Assembly (NCBI RefSeq): GCF_029784155.1
Contig: NC_073691.1
Location: forward strand, 63,928,839 to 63,992,838
Reading direction: 5' to 3'
Length of the DNA: 64,000 nt
Source of the DNA: Uranotaenia lowii
Taxonomy: Eukaryota; Arthropoda; Insecta; Diptera; Culicidae
The translations under genes and the position numbers were made by a program. The notes beneath the pieces are model-generated. The model ran no database searches. It was not told the DNA's origin and saw only the letters and a list, made by a program, of their open reading frames with translations. Shown here piece after piece: positions 22,854-34,455 of the stretch. Each line of letters opens with the position of its first letter. Position 1 is the stretch's first letter.

Positions 22854-23268
22854 TGTTCGCGCCAAAACATCAGCAGCGCGAGCCAAGCGAAGATCACCTC
22901 AGCTGCAGAAATAACCACCTTAGCTACAAGCAGCATCAATCACTGCCACACGTATCTGCAGTGATCAGAACAAAAGTGCGTGTGTGCAGCGTGGGAAAAA
23001 GAATCGCCGATAACCGATCCGCTGGTGGCGAGACAATAGCGATAGAATTAGAAGCAGTCTGTTACCCGTGTCAGTCAGTCGTTTAGCTAGCTTTTTTAAT
23101 ACAGTCCACTTGTGATCAATTGAGTTGAGCGTTTTTTGTTCTAATTTATTAAATAAATGTTCCCGTGTAATCGTATCACCTGCTAAGTGTCGTGCTATCC
23201 GAAGTATCACGTCTGGGAACTTCCGCGGTTATTCTGAACCAGTGCGCCTTTCGGGATTGGCCCTAACA
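22854..23268 (+). repeat. 5' LTR of BEL-1
   Basis: Starts TGTTCGCGCC and ends GGCCCTAACA. It contains AATAAATG at about 23153 as a likely polyadenylation signal. Small open frames inside it also occur in the 3' LTR and are not genes. Confidence 0.92.
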
Positions 23269-23270
23269 TT

Positions 23271-23287
23271 TGGTCCTTAGCGACCGG
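23271..23287 (+). other. primer-binding site of BEL-1 (tRNA-Tyr type)
   Basis: TGGTCCTTAGCGACCGG begins three bases after the LTR. The first eight bases complement the 3' end (AAGGACCA) of tRNA-Tyr, and the rest matches partly. BEL-2 carries a closer match. Confidence 0.65.
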
Positions 23288-24037
23288 ATTAAACCGCGGA
23301 GTTTGCGCGCGTTTTCCTATGTGAACGTTTTGTTTGAACAAGTGCTTTTGTGCTAGTCGGCTTGGCTTGGGTTTGCCCCATTTTGTGCCAGTCCCTATTC
23401 CAATCGGGTGGCTTGGGGTTATCCTTTTTTCCAATCGCGGGCTCGGGTTTAGCGAATAAAAGTGCACTTGGGCAGCCTGATTGGCGGGCGGTTCACTACC
23501 AAAGTGTGTGCTTCTCTTGAACGGCAATTCCTTCCCCTGGGTGGGCTTGAAATGAAAAGTGAAATCATATAAAACACCCCAGAATACTTTCAAAATTGCA
23601 TTTAGTGAGTAGTGGAATTTAATTCCTGAAGAAAACAACAGCCGGCTGGATACATCGAATAAGAAAATTGCATTTTGGAGTAAAGGTTGATCACGCTACT
23701 GTTGCAGAAGGATTCGTCGTTTGCCAAAGGACACCACGATAGGATACAAGATAAGTACTAGTAGATAGAGTGTGAGTGTGAATACGCGATTAAATGGTTG
23801 AGGTGGCTGAATGAGGATTGCATGATTTGCCTGAATTTTAAGAATAGTGGAGATTCCGATAAGCTTCCTCCGGCAGACTTTGAGCAGCCGTTTAGTGCAT
23901 AAAAGCTCTAAATTGATTATACTACTGATACAAGTATCGATAAACTAACATTTGCCTGTCAAATACTTCAAATAAGTCAATTTATCGCCGTTTGAGGTCT
24001 CGGGAGTGTTTTTGTGAAAAGTGTTGTGTTTTATAAA

Positions 24038-26304
24038 ATGAATAACGATCTTCGACATCTATCCAAGCAAGAACGGATCTTGTGGAACTTGCTAGAGAGT
24101 TTTGAAGATTTTCTTCAAGATTACGATGATGATCGGGATCAAGGTTCACTTCAACCACGGCTGGCTAAATTGGACGAGGCTTATGAAAAGTTTTGTGATC
24201 TACGTGTTAAAATAGAAATGATTGTGGAAAACCTTGAAGAGAATTCGGAAGACAGCGATCAAAAGATGGAAGTTCGGAAAAAGGAAAGCAAGAAGGTGTA
24301 CAAGGGATTCGTGACACGGTATTTTTCATTGAAACAACAGCTGCTGTCGAAAATGGAGTCGATTCCCGCACGATCAACACAATCCTCTGTTTTCGACACA
24401 GTTTTGCCGTGCCACACAAAATATCCGGAGCTTCAGCTGCCAACATTCTCTGGAAAACTGTTAGATTGGATCAATTTCCGGGACAATTTCAAGTCGCTGA
24501 TTCACGATAACATCCAACTAAATGATATGGATAAGTTCAACTACCTCCGGACGTCGTTGAGAGATGACGCGCTTCTCCATATCAATCAAATTCAAGTTTC
24601 AGCAACGAATTACAGCCTAGCGTGGAGCACGCTTGAATCCAAATTTGAAAATCACAAGTTGATTGCACAGGAGAATATGAAGGCTCTGTTTGCCACACCT
24701 GCCATGGGCGCAGAATGTTATGAAGCGTTGAATGCACTGTTGTCGGCGTTTAAAATCAATCTTCAACAGTTAGAAAAACTAGGCCAGAGGACAAGTGATT
24801 GGAGTACATTATTGGCGTTTATGCTCTCACAAAATTGGATGCCGAAACCTACCGTCTTTGGGAAACTCACCATGCTTCCAAAAATGTACCTACCTATGAA
24901 GCCATGTTTGAGTTCCTGGAAAACCATTGCGCGATCCTACAGTCAACGGCCAGTCGAAGCGGCGAAAATCAAAACACAAGAGCTACCATCAGTCACAGCA
25001 CAGCCACATCAGAGGGATTCTGCCCTATTTGTCACAACGGAAGACACAACGCAGAGCAATGCATTAGATTTAGCAGGATGCGGATTATCGACCGGAAGTT
25101 TTTAGTGCGCAGATTGGGGCTCTGTTTGAATTGTTTAAATTCAGGACATTTTACTGCTGACTGCTCGCAAGGAACTTGTTCGAAGTGTGGACAATATCAT
25201 CACGATCTTTTGCACCCGTATTCTCCCAACCAAAACAACCCATTCTACGTGCAGAACTTCGCTCAAGACCCACGAAGACCTCAACGCGCGGACAGTCAAT
25301 CAAGAAGGGAACCTTATACACATCGGCCTCAGTCCCGGATGGATAGCAACCAATCTCCACAGAACACCTCACAACCTACACAACAGCCACCTCCCACAAA
25401 CACACCCACTACTAGCCACCACACTTCTACTCTACTCAGTACACAACAGAACACCCGCACTGCTATTCTATCGACAGCGGTCGTTATGCTAGCTGATAGC
25501 AATGGAAACACAGTTTTAGCCCGTGCATTGTTGGACAATGGGTCCCAAATATCTTTAATTACCGAAGATTTGTCGAAGAAGCTGAATTTTGTCCGTGCTC
25601 AAGAAAGTCTTCCCGTAAAAGGTGTTGGAGCTAGTATTGTGTCTACCAAATCTTCATTTACTACCACCGAGACAAAATTCTTTGTGCTACCACAAATCAC
25701 GTTGGATTTGCCCCAAACAAGCATTGACGTTAGTAGCTGGAGATTGCCACCTTCGGTCAGCCTTGCAGATCCCAATTTCAACAAATCAAGCCCCGTTGAT
25801 CTCGTGATAGGAGTTTCTACATTTTACGAAGTTCTGCTGCCGAACCAGATGAAGATAAATGATGCCGGTCCAATCCTACAGAATTCTCATCTGGGGTGGA
25901 TTGTCGCAGGAGAGCTTCCAGAAGTTGTTTCTTACAACGCCATGATGTCAACTGGAAAAATAGCGAATGATCTGCCTGATTTTGAGTTATCATGTTGGAG
26001 TTCTATTCTCCCTCTTTTCCTTCTTGTAACATTCAATACTGCCTGTTTTTGCTACATTTATGGTTTTGCGAGTGTACCCTTTGTTCTTCTCAATATGTTT
26101 CTCCAAGAACTTTGGAAAGGAAAGTTTCTTGCGATGAATACCAGTACCTATTGGCTGAAATTGCGGGACAAGTTGGATGGATACTGCAGCAAATGTATAC
26201 CCCGATGGGTGGGTCGAATTCTGCAGAAAGGGAATTGCATAGAAACTCCACGGATTATGCGGCGTCTCCGGAGAGAACAACGAAGTACAGTGATACACTT
26301 ATAA
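24038..26304 (+). pseudogene. BEL-1 gag-protease polyprotein, frameshifted
   Basis: Gag starts at Met 24038 (MNNDLRHLSKQE). It carries the BEL gag core (LPTFSGKLLDWINFRDNFK, as in DUF1759). The frame breaks at an A-run (24831-24834), where one base appears lost; the family sequence continues in the next frame (KLDAETYRLWE). Three zinc knuckles follow (CPICHNGRHNAEQC, CLNCLNSGHFTADC, CSKCGQYHHDLLH), then a Pro/Gln/Thr-rich linker and an aspartic-protease domain (ALLDNGSQISLI, Asp codon 25534, as in DUF1758). The active-site triad reads DNG rather than DSG/DTG. After HLGWIVAGELP the usual RT does not follow. Instead the frame runs into a hydrophobic stretch and a basic tail, ending at 26304. 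Confidence 0.85.
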
Positions 26305-26414
26305 TCACTTCATAACGATCTCACACCTGCTTCTTTGTAAAATGCATCGGAGTCCTAGTATATCATCATCGTCATCACGATTCCTAGAAAACCATATTAA
26401 AAAAAGTATTTTTC

Positions 26415-27355
26415 GCCCCCATGAGGGGCACTGTTGGCACTGTCGGCATAGCAGCCGTATTGCCAGGGGGGCGATTAATAAGTTACGTTCAATCCATCTA
26501 TTCGTTTGCGGAACATACAGTGTTTTTCCTTCGCCAGGGTTGCACTCAGCACTATAAGTATTTGAAGCCATTGGACGTCACCATGTTATGGACCACGCCC
26601 TAACCTATTCATCGTTTACTCCCTTCATTCGTTCAACATAAAAATGTATTTTCTGCCCCCATGAGGGGCACTGTTGGCACTGGCGGCGTATTAGCTGTAT
26701 TGCCAGGGGGCCAACAGATAAGTTAAGTTCACCCAGTCTGTTTATTTGCGGAATCTACAGTTCTTTTCCCTCCGCCAGGGTATTATACTTCACACGGCTT
26801 ATAAGAAGATCAGGATCGTTACCACCGATGCCACACCATCGATGATGTGGACCGTTTGTTTCATCACACAAGCTGAGTAAGCCCCCATAGGGGCATCCAT
26901 TGGCGTACGGGGACTTTACTAGTCACCATTGCCAGGGGGCCAATTTCTAAGTTATGTTTATCGTATTTTATGTGTCGTATCGGATACCAACGTATTGTTG
27001 TTTCATCAGATCATCCACTTGAAAACGACCTAACCAGACCGGATAGTTTATCCAGATCACTATACAATCTTCAGATAAGTATGCCCCCAGTTGGGACGCA
27101 TTTGGCTAGGAGCGGCATATCAGCCGTCGATGCCAGGGGGCGATTTAAAAGTTATGTTTTCCCAAACTACTAGAAGCACGGAGGAATTGTCTTTTTTATA
27201 TATTCAACAGGGTACTGTTTGGAACGCGCCATATCTAAGGATACCCGCACGACTGTTGGAACACTTTGAGCATCTGCAGCCCCCGAAAGGGGCGCACTGT
27301 GGCTTTTAGCGAAGTTTACTCTTCGTGAATGCCTGGGGGCCACATCGCAAGTTAT
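26415..27355 (+). repeat. five copies of a structured motif in the BEL-1 3' non-coding region
   Basis: Motif copies start at about 26415, 26656, 26882, 27082 and 27279 (spacing 197-241 bp). Each has GCCCCC, a short loop and GGGGC (weak in copy 4), then TGGC, a variable palindrome, GCCA (GCCT in copy 5), GGGGGC and a downstream AAGTTA(C/A/T)GTT. GCCCCC can pair locally with GGGGC or at distance with GGGGGC; TGGC pairs with GCCA. The innermost palindrome differs in sequence between copies yet stays self-complementary (CGGC/GCCG; GACT/AGTC; CGAAG/CTTCG). Copies 1 and 2 also share a second module (TTTGCGGAA...TTCC...CGCCAGGGT). It lies between the gag-pro ORF and the 3' LTR. Confidence 0.85.
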
Positions 27356-27624
27356 GTTTCAAATATTTTACAATCGACCCAGTATCAACCGTTTCCGTCT
27401 TCAACAGGAATACTTCTGGCATCAGATTTACTCTACAGTTGAGCGCATTATTGAACTATTGGGATAGCATCAGTGCATGAAAGCATGGTTCATCGCAGTT
27501 GATGGCAGCATGTTGAATATCAGTTTGATGATGGTGCTTTGAGAACGTAACAACCTTATCGAGATGTGGTCCAAGTCGATACTGATGGAAGATTTCGTGT
27601 TGAGTGAACTCAAGGCGGGCGGTA

Positions 27625-28039
27625 TGTTCGCGCCAAAACATCAGCAGCGCGAGCCAAGCGAAGATCACCTCAGCTGCAGAAATAACCACCTTAGCTACAA
27701 GCAGCATCAATCACTGCCACACGTATCTGCAGTGATCAGAACAAAAGTGCGTGTGTGCAGCGTGGGAAAAAGCATCGCCGATAACCGATCCGCTGGTGGC
27801 GAGACAATAGCGATAGAATTAGAAGCAGTCTGTTACCCGTGTCAGTCAGTCGTTTAGCTAGCTTTTTTAATACAGTCCACTTGTGATCAATCGAGTTGAG
27901 CGTTTTTTGTTCTAATTTATTAAATAAATGTTCCCGTGTAATCGTATCACCTGCTAAGTGTCGTGCTATCCGAAGTATCACGTCTGGGAACTTCCGCGGT
28001 TATTCTGAACCAGTGCGCCTTTAGGGATTGGCCCTAACA
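27625..28039 (+). repeat. 3' LTR of BEL-1
   Basis: Same length and termini as the 5' LTR, with about three differences. The preceding purine-rich AAGGCGGGCGG (27612-27622) is the likely plus-strand primer site. Confidence 0.92.
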
Positions 28040-28416
28040 CATAGCTTATTTGCCTAATCGTATAGGGGAGATAAGGGCACAATGGCCACATTAAGAAGGA
28101 CGCTTATATAACCTAAACAACAGTTAAAATTTGTAAGTTATATCATTGATTCATGTTGAGACACTCAGAAAGTTTACTTCCTAACTGGCTGAAACTTGAA
28201 AAAGTATATAAAAACGTCAAAAATTGCATTTTAAAATTTTTTGCTTAAAGCTGATAATCAATCACTACAGGGGCATAATGAGAGTCCCCCCAGGGGCAGT
28301 ATAAGCACAATTAATCAGGGCAGGATGAGCGTTTTCTGCAGTATAATCTAGCAGCGAATTCAACTCGATGAAGTAAACTGGATAATAGAGCAACAGCTTG
28401 ACTTGTTTCATCTGAC

Positions 28417-28482
28417 AATTTGCCCTATTGGTAAGGTGCCGGAGACTCGAGTTTAATTCCTGGTCAAGGTGATTTTTTTTTT
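28417..28482 (+). repeat. tRNA-like module, left arm of foldback
   Basis: Box-A-like TTGCCCTATTGGTAAGGTGC and box-B-like GAGTTTAATTCC, followed by a T-run. Shorter than a real tRNA, so it is a SINE-type module and not a gene. Confidence 0.55.
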
Positions 28483-28689
28483 CATTTATCATTCTTGATC
28501 GATGCATTTTGCACTCGGTGAGGCGTAGATTCATCAAACAAAGCAATAACAAAATAATCTAGGTCCGTTTGTATAACTCAAAGGAACACATGCTCATGCA
28601 TTATATTTCTAGTGTTTTGTTTGACGGATGATGGTACTAGCCGTATAATGTAACAATAAAAAAAAATCAATCATGAATGGTATGTGAAA

Positions 28690-28760
28690 AAAAACCCTCG
28701 AACAGGAATCGAACTCGAGTCTACTGATTACCTCTCCGACACCTTACCAATAGGCCAAAT
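28690..28760 (-). repeat. tRNA-like module, right arm of foldback
   Basis: On the minus strand TTGGCCTATTGGTAAGGTGT and CGAGTTCGATTCC at tRNA-like distance, then a T-run. It is the inverted partner of the left-arm module but keeps about 14 extra bases in the anticodon/variable region. Confidence 0.55.
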
Positions 28761-29686
28761 CTACAGATGAAACAAGTCAAGCTGTAGCTCTATTATTCTG
28801 TTGGCTTCATCGAGTTGAATTCGCTGCTAGAATATACGGCAGAAAACGCTCATCTTGCCCTTATTAAAAGTACTCTATTCGCCCCAGGTCAACAAGTTTT
28901 AGTAAAAGCGCGCTTTAAATGGATTTAAGTGAAAAATCAAAAATTTTATGATGGTGAAAATTGAGGAACTATGTGTAGATCATGTTGCAGGCGTACATTT
29001 CAGATCAAGATGATTCAAAGGTCATAAAAGCTGATTTGGTTGTGCTCAAAAATTATAATATTTTCGTCACTTGAGAACCTAGTTGGTTATTATTTAATAT
29101 TTCTGTAAAGATGAAAAGGATATGTCTTTTTTGGGGAAAAATGAATACTATAGGTAGTACGAAACAAATCCTCATGAAAATTTGTTAAAGAAACTACTTA
29201 CTTTTGTAGAAAAAAGGAGTGCTTATTATGCCTTGGGTGCTCGTGATGCCCTTGTCTCCCCTATTGTGTTCGCCTTTACACCAAGAAAAACACAACGGAG
29301 TGATAATTTCGAAAATTTTTTTGTGAAATTTGAAAATTATATTTTGGTTTTAATTAATATCAAATAATGGTCATCACACCCGATTTTCCATCATTGTTTT
29401 TATCATTCAAATCACCCAAAGTAGGAAGGCGCGAAATGCAATAAAGGCTTACTGATGCTATAACAATACATATCTACGTAAGAAGTTTTGACGGTCACTT
29501 TCATAGCCAACTTACTTTCACATGGCACCAGTAAAATGGATACTTGGATGTGATTCGTGAACTTCATTATTTTATTTTTGTTTCGATTATAGTCGTTTTA
29601 CCATGGCATTCGCGACTTTTATCAACGTTACAGTTGGCGGAAAGTTATTGAAAAACTTATCCGGTACAACTGTGTTCGATGTTTAC

Positions 29687-29757
29687 TCTTGGGCTCGAAC
29701 TCACGGACATCTGCTCAGTAAGCAACTGACTTGCCAACTGAGCTATATCTCAAGCCC
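29687..29757 (-). repeat. tRNA-derived SINE-like module
   Basis: The minus strand reads ATATAGCTCAGTTGGCAAGT (box A) and GAGTTCGAGCCC (box B), closely tRNA-like. The acceptor stem does not pair as in a functional tRNA and the surroundings are repeat debris. Confidence 0.55.
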
Positions 29758-29869
29758 TTTCATTATGAGGTGAAAAAAAGGAATCTGCAGGTAAGGAGCA
29801 TGCCAAAAATAGTCATTTTCGCTTTATAATAAAGGCAGGCAAGTTCATCATTTTTAAGCTGATTTAAAA

Positions 29870-30180
29870 ATTTTGGCAAGATTGTCCGGTTTTACCCGGA
29901 CTGGCTCCGATATTCGATACAAATTTTGAGAAAGGTCCGGGGTAGGTTTTCCAGATTTCGTTGAAAAACGTCCGGGTTTTCTCAGATTTATTCACTTTAT
30001 TTGCAAAATCAAATCAAAAGCACAAATTAATCAATTTTTTTTCGTATAAAAAAGAAATTGTTAGAGCAAGTTCCAACAAAATAATCGTGAACAGTATCTG
30101 GGAACTAAAATACGATTCAAAATCTGTGTTTCGATAAAATTTTATTCAAGCGTTTTTCTTCTTATTTTTTGTTGAGAAGT
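29870..30180. repeat. worn dispersed CCCGG-rich repeat
   Basis: TTGGCAAGATTGTCCGG, TTACCCGGAC, GTCCGGGTTTTC and TTTGCAAAATCAAATC recall the segments near 41010, 48310 and 51750. Non-coding. Confidence 0.4.
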
Positions 30181-30403
30181 TCTTGGATTTTGATTAAATT
30201 TACTATGATGCTGCCTTCAATGATGAAATATTTGATTACAAAATCTTCTTTACATCCTAATAAGAAGAATTTCATCAATGTAAAATAAAAACAATTGGAA
30301 AATTAGGAAACGTAAGAAAATCTCCTCTTCTGTCTCTTATGTTTAGATGCTTAAAAACTAATCGGAATTAAGATATAGAAGATGCTAGAATTTTCTACTT
30401 ATA

Positions 30404-31466
30404 GGTGATACGGTCAAAATTTGGTCAATATCAATATGACGTATTTCTTTCAATTTAATTAAAGCGTTTGTCGACATCCAGGAAGTCTGGATCGGGGGGA
30501 AATCGAAAACCGGAAGCCGCTGAGACGACAAAGAGAGTTGCTGGTAGTTTCAAGCGAAACCCTAACCTCTCTCTCCGAGATGCCGCAAATAAGCTGGGTG
30601 TATCGTCTTCAACCGTGCATCGAGCCAAAAAACGAGCCGGACTATCCACTTACAAGAAGGTAGTGACTCCAAATTGCGATGATAAACAAAATACGACGGC
30701 CAAAGCACGATCCCGGAGGCTGTACACGACGATGCTGACGAAGTTTGACTGCGTGGTAATGGACGACGAAACCTACGTCAAAGCCGACCACAAGCAGCTT
30801 CCGGGACAGGAGTTTTATACGGCAAAAGGAAGGGGAAAGGTAGCAGATATTTTCAAGCACATGAAAATGTCAAAGTTCGCGAAGAAATATCTGGTTTGGC
30901 AAGCCATCTATACCTGTGGCTTGAAAAGCAGCATTTTCATAGCTTCCGAGACTGTCAACCAAGAAAATTACGTGAAAGAGTGTTTGAATAAACGTCTGCT
31001 GCCTTTCCTGAAGAAATACGGTTGTTCCGTAATGTTTTGGCCGGATTTGGCATCTTGCCATTATGGTAAAAAGGCCATGGAGTGGTACGCCGCCAACAAC
31101 GTGCAGGTGGTTCCCTAGAACAAGAACCCTCTCAACACGCCAGAGCTCCGCCCAATTGAGAAATACTGGGCCATCGTCAAGCGGAACCTAAAAAAGACCA
31201 AAAAACTGCTAAGGACGAGCAGCAGCTGAAGGCAAACTGGCTTTCTGCGGCAAAGAAGATGGACAAGGTGGCTGTACAAAATCTGATGGCAGGGGTTAAG
31301 CGTAAGGCCCGGCAATTCAGATTTGGAAAAGCGGAAGCCCAACTGAATATTTTTTCTGAATTTTATACTAATTAAACTTGAAAAAGAAATTGAATTTAAT
31401 TTTTTAAATAAACGATTTCACCGATTTACACGCGTTTTCCTTTGACCAAATTTTGACCGTATCACT
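30404..31466 (+). mobile_element. mariner-type (D37E) DNA transposon, defective
   Basis: The terminal inverted repeats (30405-30428 and 31442-31465) are identical over 24 bp, beginning GTGATACGGTCAAAA. A transposase with a D37E catalytic layout lies between them but is broken by a stop and a frameshift. At about 1.06 kb it is slightly short, mainly at the 5' side of the gene. Confidence 0.9.
30468..31375 (+). pseudogene. ITmD37E-type mariner transposase
   Basis: The frame gives an HTH-like DNA-binding segment (LSLRDAANKLGVSSSTVHRA, residues about 35-54), then the catalytic core: Asp in CVVMDDETYV (about D100), Asp in FWPDLASCHYG (D193), and Glu in LRPIEKYWAIVK (E231). Exactly 37 residues separate the last two, which defines the D37E type. 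A Lys codon has become TAG at 31116-31118, and the frame is lost after about 31225 within SSS. The N-terminal part before the HTH appears truncated. The enzyme would cut and paste the element at TA; it cannot do so here. Confidence 0.88.
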
Positions 31467-31469
31467 CTT

Positions 31470-34100
31470 TAAGTTCAAGAAATAAATTTAACTCAAAATG
31501 TATAAACACATGTTCAGTAGTGACTTCATTCCTCGAGTCCGTATTCAATATGTTTAAATTTGTAATTGTAACTTGTTTGAAAATCACCTGCATCTATTAA
31601 TTTGTAATATATGCACATGTTGTTATTTATAGTAATTGAAACATGAAACATTCAGCTTCTCTATAACTCACTACTGCTTAAACAGCCACGTACATGACTC
31701 TCTTAAAAAGCTGCAAAGTTGCAATCAAATATTGATAGTTGAAAATTGAGTTACAATATTCGAGAAATAAAAACCGAGCAAATCAAGAGTTTGTTTTAAT
31801 TGGGTCGTATGAGCCACTGAACATGTTTAGAGAAAATCGATGTTAAAGTTCTGAATCACATTTTCAATACTCATTTTATGAAAGCTGGTCCAGTTCATCT
31901 GTAAACTTATAAGTCAACGTAAAAATGGAAGCAGAACATGCTGACGAACTAAAAATCGACAATAATTAGGTTTCAATCAATGAAAATGTACTTACGACCT
32001 AATGCATTTTTCATTTGGCGCATAAGTATTTGGTCACTCGATAAGTTTGATTCCGAAAAACATATTCGATTGCCTTAAATTATCAGTTATTCATTGGGAT
32101 TTGATCCAAGAATGAAAAAATGCAGCCCTTTAATGGGTAGGAAAATTTGAAATCATTATGATACCCATGAAATCAAACTTTTCATTTAATATTGTAAACA
32201 AACAGACTGGTCTAATTTATTGTTGACATCATACTCTCGACTCGCTTTCCACTCTTTTTTGAACGGTTTAATCCTGGTCGTTCAAGAATATATCTACAAC
32301 CTTAGATTATCACATGTCACGACTAACTTAAATTTAAAAAACAAATGATGAAATCATTAACATCCGTTTATTTACATATTAAGGACTCAATTTCCGACTC
32401 TTCCCAACCACGAATATTCGCAGGAGCAAGACGTATCGCTCACAATCACCGGATCAACCAATCGACCAACTATCACCGACCTTTCTCCTGGAGCGTGACG
32501 AACGACGACTATGGCGATGCACTTGCCAAATTTGGCGCTGCCACGCGACTTGACCGGACCACAACAATTGTCCTCGGGGAGTCGCGCGCGTATACGTACG
32601 TATCCTGGTGCGCATCGGTGGAAGCGTAAGCCAAAAAAAAAGAAACCCTTAAACGGGTGGTGGCGCTTGATTAATGTGGGCCAACTTGTGAAATGTTGTT
32701 ACCCGATTCCGAATGTTGCCTCCCGATCCGGCACGGTTTCCACTCGTTTTCGAAGAATGGAAGCTGATGAGCGCAAGGGGGGAAGAGAAGATGTGTTTCG
32801 TTTCTTTACGCGGGGTACGCTTCAATTGATTCGCGAGCGTTATGCGCGTGGCCGGAATTGCAAACATTTTTTTTCGGTTTCTCGATGTTTTGTTCCATTT
32901 CTTTTGCTTTCTTTAATCCTGTTTCCTGGACTGAATGCATTGTAAGTCGAATGTCGTAGATAACCGGGACAATCAGCGTGCGGCGTATCTGGTTCTGCGG
33001 CATTCCCACGCCATCAGCTCCAGAACAGGTCCCGAGGCTTATGTGTCAATATGTTACGATGTCAGCTAACTTTCACTTGATAAATGGGAGGGTGCAAATA
33101 GCGACACGTGGCGAGCTTTAATGAATTGGTGCCAAATTTCTTAATTAAAGCAGCCGAAAGTTCGAAATATTGTTCTTGTTTTTCCGGATTAGCCAGCTGA
33201 TTACTCTCTGAAATTCGCCCAGCCTCTTAACCAAAGGGATAATGAAGGCTCCCTCGATAAATCAAGATCACATTTTGCGTTGCCTGGACAGTGATCGATG
33301 GCTTGTAAATTACTCCACGAATGGTTACAACCGTATAATTTCACCGGTCCAGCGCTGGCATGCATGCTTTCGTGATCATAAAATTGATCACATGATATTA
33401 AAAAACCCCAAAAAGCACCCAGCAAAATGTATCGAAACACGAAATGTACATTTAAGGTGACTGCACCACCCCAGCCACTACTGATGTTACACACACCGTA
33501 AGTATTATTTTTATCCAGCTCCCATCGAATCAGACGACATGCAATGCCTCCGGCACTGGAAAATCGCACCCATTCGAAGTTGTCAAAATTTGTCGTCTCA
33601 CACGATACCTACTAGTTTATTCGGGTTACCGGCAATACCTGAAAGCGCGCAATGTTCAACTGTGAGTGCCCTTTCCCCTCAGTGAAAGTTTCGAGTTGAA
33701 ATAGTTTTATTTCCGCATTTAAAGGCCAATCGTTTCGAGATTCCTCGATAAAATGAGGAACATCGATTGTCGAACAATAATTGAGAAGTTTCGTTCACAA
33801 GCATAGATCGGTGCAAAAAGTTAATTTTTTATATGGACCACTCTTATTTTATAATACCCATGATAAATCAAAAGTATAACAACATAATCCGTACAATTTA
33901 AAGAAAGTTTCATGATATTTGGTACACGTGGAAGTTTTGGCATGACATGATTCATTATGATGTGTGACCTTTCCCTCTTTCATTACGAGCAGATCCCATA
34001 CAAAGTGAACGTGTAACACGACATAACTCAAACAATCGTGAGGCGATTATGATTAAATTTAAATTTGAACCACCTTATTGTGAGGTGATTCACGATTTTA
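31470..34100. other. largely non-repetitive stretch, no recognised gene
   Basis: 31470-32330 is AT-rich. 32400-33700 is GC-richer and of higher complexity, with small open frames on both strands (32345-32629, 32511-32945, 33201-33569 minus) that match no family and lack paired splice signals. It could be conserved host non-coding DNA. 33800-34100 is AT-rich and featureless. Confidence 0.35.
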
Positions 34101-34106
34101 TACAAT

Positions 34107-34455
34107 ATAATTCGAGCGACGAGTGTTAAGAACCATCTTTGGCGGCGTACAGGAGAACGGAGTGTTGAGGCGAAGGATCAACCACGAGCTCGCGCGACTC
34201 TACGGCGAACCCAGTATCCAGAAGGTGGCCGGATACGCTGGGCAGGACATGTTGCGAGAATGCCGGACGACTGTCCGGCAAAACAGGTGTTCGCTACAAA
34301 TCCGGTAGGAACAAGACGAGCGGGGGCGCAACGAGCGAGGTGGTTAGACCAAGTGGAGCATGATCTGGCGAACGTGGGGTGTCCGAGAAATTGGAGAACG
34401 GTTGCCATGGACCGAGTGAATTTTAGGAATTATGTTCGTATTATAACTTGTATTA
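34107..34455 (+). pseudogene. C-terminal fragment of a second RTE-type RT
   Basis: Reads RVLRTIFGGVQENGVLRRRI, NHELARLYGEPSIQKVA, then after a one-base shift IRWAGHVARMPDDCPAKQVF, GTRRAGAQRARWLDQVEHDL and NWRTVAMDRVNFRNYV. This is the conserved tail of RTE/CFDP2-like retrotransposon proteins. It differs from the family of copies A and B. It is 5'-truncated, as is usual for LINE insertions. Confidence 0.8.

Larger units (their letters stand above)
22854..28039 (+). mobile_element. BEL/Pao LTR retrotransposon BEL-1, lacking RT and integrase
   Basis: Two 415-bp LTRs (22854-23268 and 27625-28039) differ at only about three positions. The flanks CCTAG and CATAG agree at four of five positions, an imperfect 5-bp target duplication. 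Order: LTR, primer site, leader, gag, protease, hydrophobic tail, structured tandem repeats, purine-rich AAGGCGGGCGG before the 3' LTR. The reverse transcriptase, RNase H and integrase expected between protease and 3' LTR are absent, so it would need a helper. LTR similarity indicates a recent insertion. Confidence 0.9.
28065..29261. mobile_element. 1.2-kb TA-flanked TIR element containing a tRNA-bearing foldback
   Basis: The left end GGGGAGATAAGGGCA (28065) mirrors the right end TGCCCTTGTCTCCCC (29261) with one mismatch. TA flanks both sides (28063-28064, 29262-29263). A long inverted repeat lies inside (arms about 28316-28490 and 28686-28866), each arm with a tRNA-like module. No transposase is present. 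Confidence 0.7.

Noticed and set aside
22965..23210. Open frames inside the BEL-1 LTR, repeated at 27736-27981
   Set aside because: Identical in both LTRs and without any recognisable domain; they are by-products of the LTR sequence.
26415..27355. Regularly spaced repeats that could suggest a CRISPR-like or satellite array
   Set aside because: Units are degenerate, about 200-240 bp apart, inside an LTR retrotransposon of an animal genome. The conservation pattern is of paired stems, not of a short repeat with unique spacers.
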